NCBI GenBank assembly: GCA_030041475.1
Contig: JASHNU010000073.1
Coordinates: 186,001-250,000 of the forward strand
Reading direction: 5' to 3'
DNA: 64,000 bases
Source of the DNA: Candidatus Sulfotelmatobacter sp.
Lineage (GTDB): Bacteria; Acidobacteriota; Terriglobia; Terriglobales; Acidobacteriaceae
In this document: piece by piece, positions 61,135 through 64,000 of the stretch
Layout of the letters: the number at the start of each line of letters is the position of its first letter
Numbering within the stretch: position 1 is the first letter of the stretch
Position numbers and translations under genes: made by a program
The notes under the pieces: generated by a model
The model's database searches: none
What the model was told of the DNA's origin: nothing
What the model saw: the letters and a program-made list of their open reading frames with translations, nothing else

Positions 61135-64000
61135 ATGCCTGTCTCTGGCCGTAATTCGAGAATTGCCCAAGGTCTCATCTTTCCCTGCCTGACATTTCTT
61201 CTGAGTGCAATCCTGGCTGCGACGGCAGCCTGGGCGCAAGGCGCCTATGAGGCCCAGATTCGCGGGGTTGTGACCGACCAGAGCGCCGCCTTTGTGATGA
61301 ACGCCACCATCACCATTACCAACGTCGCCACCAATATCTCTCAGGTGGGGCACACGGACGACCACGGGCAATATTTCTTTGTCGGGCTGCGTCCGGCCGT
61401 CTACACCATCAAGGCCGAGAGCAAAGGGTTCAGAATCTCGGCGAAGACCAACGTCGTGTTGCAGGTCGATCAGCAGACAACGGTGGATTTTGTTCTGCAT
61501 CCGCTGGCGGTCAGCGAAACCATGGAGGTCACCGAAACCGCCCCGTTGCTCGACACCGAGAGCGCGACGCTGGGCACGGAAATCTCCAACGAATATGTGC
61601 ACGAAATCCCACTGATGAACCGCGACTTCTTCGGCCTGACGTTTCTGGCAGCAGGCGTGACGGAGGTGACTGGAGCCAGCACGGCCGATAACTACCCGTC
61701 AGGAACAAACTTTACTTCCAACGGGCAGCGCAATGCGACCGCAGAGATACGGCTGGACGGTGCTTTGATCAGCGCTCCGGAACAGGGCGAGGGCGGAAAT
61801 TCCAACGTGTATTACGAACCGCTGGTTGAGAGCATGCAGGAGTTCAAAGTCCAGAATAATAGTTTCTCGGCCGAGTTCGGCAACAACGGCGGGACGGTCG
61901 TAAACATGGTCATGAAGAGCGGCACTGACGCTTTCCATGGCAGCGGCTGGTATTTCCTGCAGCGTCCGCAAATGGACGCGCGCGATTTTTTTAATCCTGC
62001 GTATTTTCTGGACAGCTCCGTGTTCAACCCAAAACCCGACACAAGGCGAGATCAGGGAGGTTTTTCCCTCGGCGGCCCGATCAAGAAGAACCGGACTTTT
62101 TTCTTCGTCGATTTCGAGAAGGTGCGCGAGTCGAGCGCGGTCAGCGGGGTGGTAACCGTACCCACCATGGCGGAGCGAACCGGCAACTTCTCCGGACTTA
62201 CGAATAACATTTACGACCCGAATGTCAATTGCGGGACGCCGACCAACGTTCTGAGGCCACAGGTTGGCTTCAACTGTAGCGGCCAGGTGATCGGCCCTGC
62301 GAATCAAATTCCGACGGGAGAAATTAATCCCATCGGAATCGCGGTGCTCAATCTCTATCCGCAGCCCAGCAATTTGAACGAATTTAATAACTATAACTGG
62401 ACCACGACGGCGCAGGCGCCCGATTACCAGTTCGACATCAAGGTCGACCATCAGATTAACGACAAACAGAGGATCAGCGGCCGCTACAGCCGGGGCTGGA
62501 GCAACTACACCACTCCCTTAACCCTGGGCGACGGCTTCGATAATGACGGGATCGGAAGCGGCGTGACCGTGGCGCAAAACGGTTCCCTCGAATACACGTG
62601 GACCGTGAACCCGCGCATCGTGTGGACCAGCCATATCGGGGTCGACCGGGTGCACGAACTGTCGATACCGAGTATCCCCACGATCTCCAGCTTCAACGCA
62701 TCCCTGCCAGACGGCACACAGGGATTGCCGCCCGTGTTCGAACAAGCCAACGGGATCGACAAGATGCCGACGTTTATCATGCAGGGGAATCTGCCCTGGA
62801 CTGACCTCTACGATCAGTGCTGCATCAACACCACTTTTGGCCACACGCTGGTCAGCTACTCGTCCCAGTTAGTCATTTCCAGGGGATCGCACCTGATCAA
62901 GATTGGTGGCGAGCAAAGAATTTTCTACAACAATTTCTGGCAGCCGAACTACCCGACTGGCCTCCTGACTTTCACAGATGACGTCACGTCGCCGACTCCG
63001 AACAGCGATTTTGACTCATTCGGAAATACGTCGGGTAACCCATTTGCCAGCCTGGCTTTTGGTTATGGTGACAATATCAACGCCACCAGCCAGCTCGTAA
63101 TCACGCCGTCGGTGGCCAACCGGTCGCTGGAGACGGGATTTTATATCCAGGATGACTGGAAGGTGAATTCGAAACTCACGGTGAATCTGGGCCTGCGTTA
63201 CGAGTGGAGTTCGCCCTACACCGATCGTTACAACCACATCGAATTCAGCAATTTCACTGCCGACAGCGGCGTCAATATCCCGCTAAACTCTGTCCCGGCG
63301 AGCGCTCCGACGGGCACGTTCAGCACCCAGGGAATCATGCAATCGGTGGGGCTGAACTTTCCGTCCGCGCAAGAGCTGTTGGGTACGACACAATTTCCGA
63401 CTTCAAGCATGAGGACGATTCCGACTTACCGCAAAGACGTTGGGCCGAGACTTGGTTTCGCTTATCAACTCGATTCTCAGACGGTCGTGCGGGGCGGAGC
63501 GGGCGTGTATTTCGGAATGAGCCCGGCTACAAACTTCCAGTATCCCGGCTCGGCATTCCGTAAGACCGCCAACTTGTTTTTTACCAACGACAACTTTGTC
63601 ACTCAATCGGCAACCCTGGAGAATCCTTTCCCGAGCGGCTTTACGGGTCCACAGGGAACACAGTACGGCCAGTTTGCCAACTGGGGCTATCAAAACCCGA
63701 ACGATCTGGGCACGACGGCGGCGCGGGATGCCGACATATACCAGTGGAATCTGGGAATCCAGCGGCTGCTCCCCAGCCAGATCGTGCTCGGCGTGGACTA
63801 TGTCGCCAACCGCAGCACGCATCTGCCGTGGTCGGGCACAAACAACCGGGCTTTCATCCCGTCGGCTTTGCTGGCGCAGATTGCAACGGCGGTAACTCCC
63901 ACCGACGCGTCCTGTCAGACGGATAGCTGCGTGAGCAACTTTCTTCAGACCCAAGTCGGCAACCCGTTCTTCCCCAATTTCAATACCCCCTGCACGCCGT
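61135..64000 (+). CDS. TonB-dependent receptor with N-terminal carboxypeptidase-regulatory-like domain (Oar-like), truncated by window end
   Basis: Signal peptide; AQIRGVVTDQSAAFVMNATITITNVATNISQVGHTDDHGQYFFVGLRPAVYTIKAESKGF; plug NTVVNMVMKSGTDAFHGSGWYFLQR; no stop before 64000. Confidence 0.9.
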   Translation, partial: MPVSGRNSRIAQGLIFPCLTFLLSAILAATAAWAQGAYEAQIRGVVTDQSAAFVMNATITITNVATNISQVGHTDDHGQYFFVGLRPAVYTIKAESKGFRISAKTNVVLQVDQQTTVDFVLHPLAVSETMEVTETAPLLDTESATLGTEISNEYVHEIPLMNRDFFGLTFLAAGVTEVTGASTADNYPSGTNFTSNGQRNATAEIRLDGALISAPEQGEGGNSNVYYEPLVESMQEFKVQNNSFSAEFGNNGGTVVNMVMKSGTDAFHGSGWYFLQRPQMDARDFFNPAYFLDSSVFNPKPDTRRDQGGFSLGGPIKKNRTFFFVDFEKVRESSAVSGVVTVPTMAERTGNFSGLTNNIYDPNVNCGTPTNVLRPQVGFNCSGQVIGPANQIPTGEINPIGIAVLNLYPQPSNLNEFNNYNWTTTAQAPDYQFDIKVDHQINDKQRISGRYSRGWSNYTTPLTLGDGFDNDGIGSGVTVAQNGSLEYTWTVNPRIVWTSHIGVDRVHELSIPSIPTISSFNASLPDGTQGLPPVFEQANGIDKMPTFIMQGNLPWTDLYDQCCINTTFGHTLVSYSSQLVISRGSHLIKIGGEQRIFYNNFWQPNYPTGLLTFTDDVTSPTPNSDFDSFGNTSGNPFASLAFGYGDNINATSQLVITPSVANRSLETGFYIQDDWKVNSKLTVNLGLRYEWSSPYTDRYNHIEFSNFTADSGVNIPLNSVPASAPTGTFSTQGIMQSVGLNFPSAQELLGTTQFPTSSMRTIPTYRKDVGPRLGFAYQLDSQTVVRGGAGVYFGMSPATNFQYPGSAFRKTANLFFTNDNFVTQSATLENPFPSGFTGPQGTQYGQFANWGYQNPNDLGTTAARDADIYQWNLGIQRLLPSQIVLGVDYVANRSTHLPWSGTNNRAFIPSALLAQIATAVTPTDASCQTDSCVSNFLQTQVGNPFFPNFNTPCTP

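Noticed and set aside
1-64000. CRISPR arrays, tRNA/rRNA genes, complete insertion sequences
   Set aside because: None recognised by eye on either strand; a tRNAscan/CRISPR-finder run would be needed to exclude small or degenerate cases.

Overview
GC-rich bacterial chromosome segment. Gene content and the dispersed TGTCATCCTGAG-type repeats look like Acidobacteriota (inference by eye, no search run). Nearly the whole window is coding.

Left part (1-35 kb), mostly housekeeping:
- proBA, a PLP decarboxylase, and a fatty-acid beta-oxidation set (FadB/J-like fusion, thiolase, acyl-CoA dehydrogenase).
- The glycine cleavage operon gcvT-gcvH-gcvPA-gcvPB.
- A short division cluster mraZ-rsmH-(small ORF)-ftsL-ftsI with a recognisable mraZ promoter and MraZ-box array.
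- Assorted hydrolases and stress proteins.

Right-centre (35-57 kb), the most interesting part, an apparent anaerobic/redox island:
- A second Crp/Fnr-type regulator (close paralogue of one at 3.9 kb) and an ADP-forming acyl-CoA synthetase fused to a GNAT domain.
- A Cys-rich small protein, and a radical-SAM/SPASM protein that has lost two of the three cluster cysteines.
- A multiheme electron-transfer operon: monoheme cyt c, 19-heme cyt c, cyt b, 13-heme cyt c-cyt b fusion, and a 7-heme NapC/NirT-type protein.
- A universal stress protein, pyruvate:ferredoxin oxidoreductase, and a DHOD-like protein.

At least ten copies of a 16-bp palindrome (NGTGAY-N4-RTCACN) lie in the intergenic regions of this island and upstream of both regulators. 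This suggests a single Crp/Fnr-controlled regulon.

The window ends with an alcohol dehydrogenase, a GH36-like glycosidase and a truncated TonB-dependent receptor. I saw no tRNA, rRNA, CRISPR array or intact transposon.
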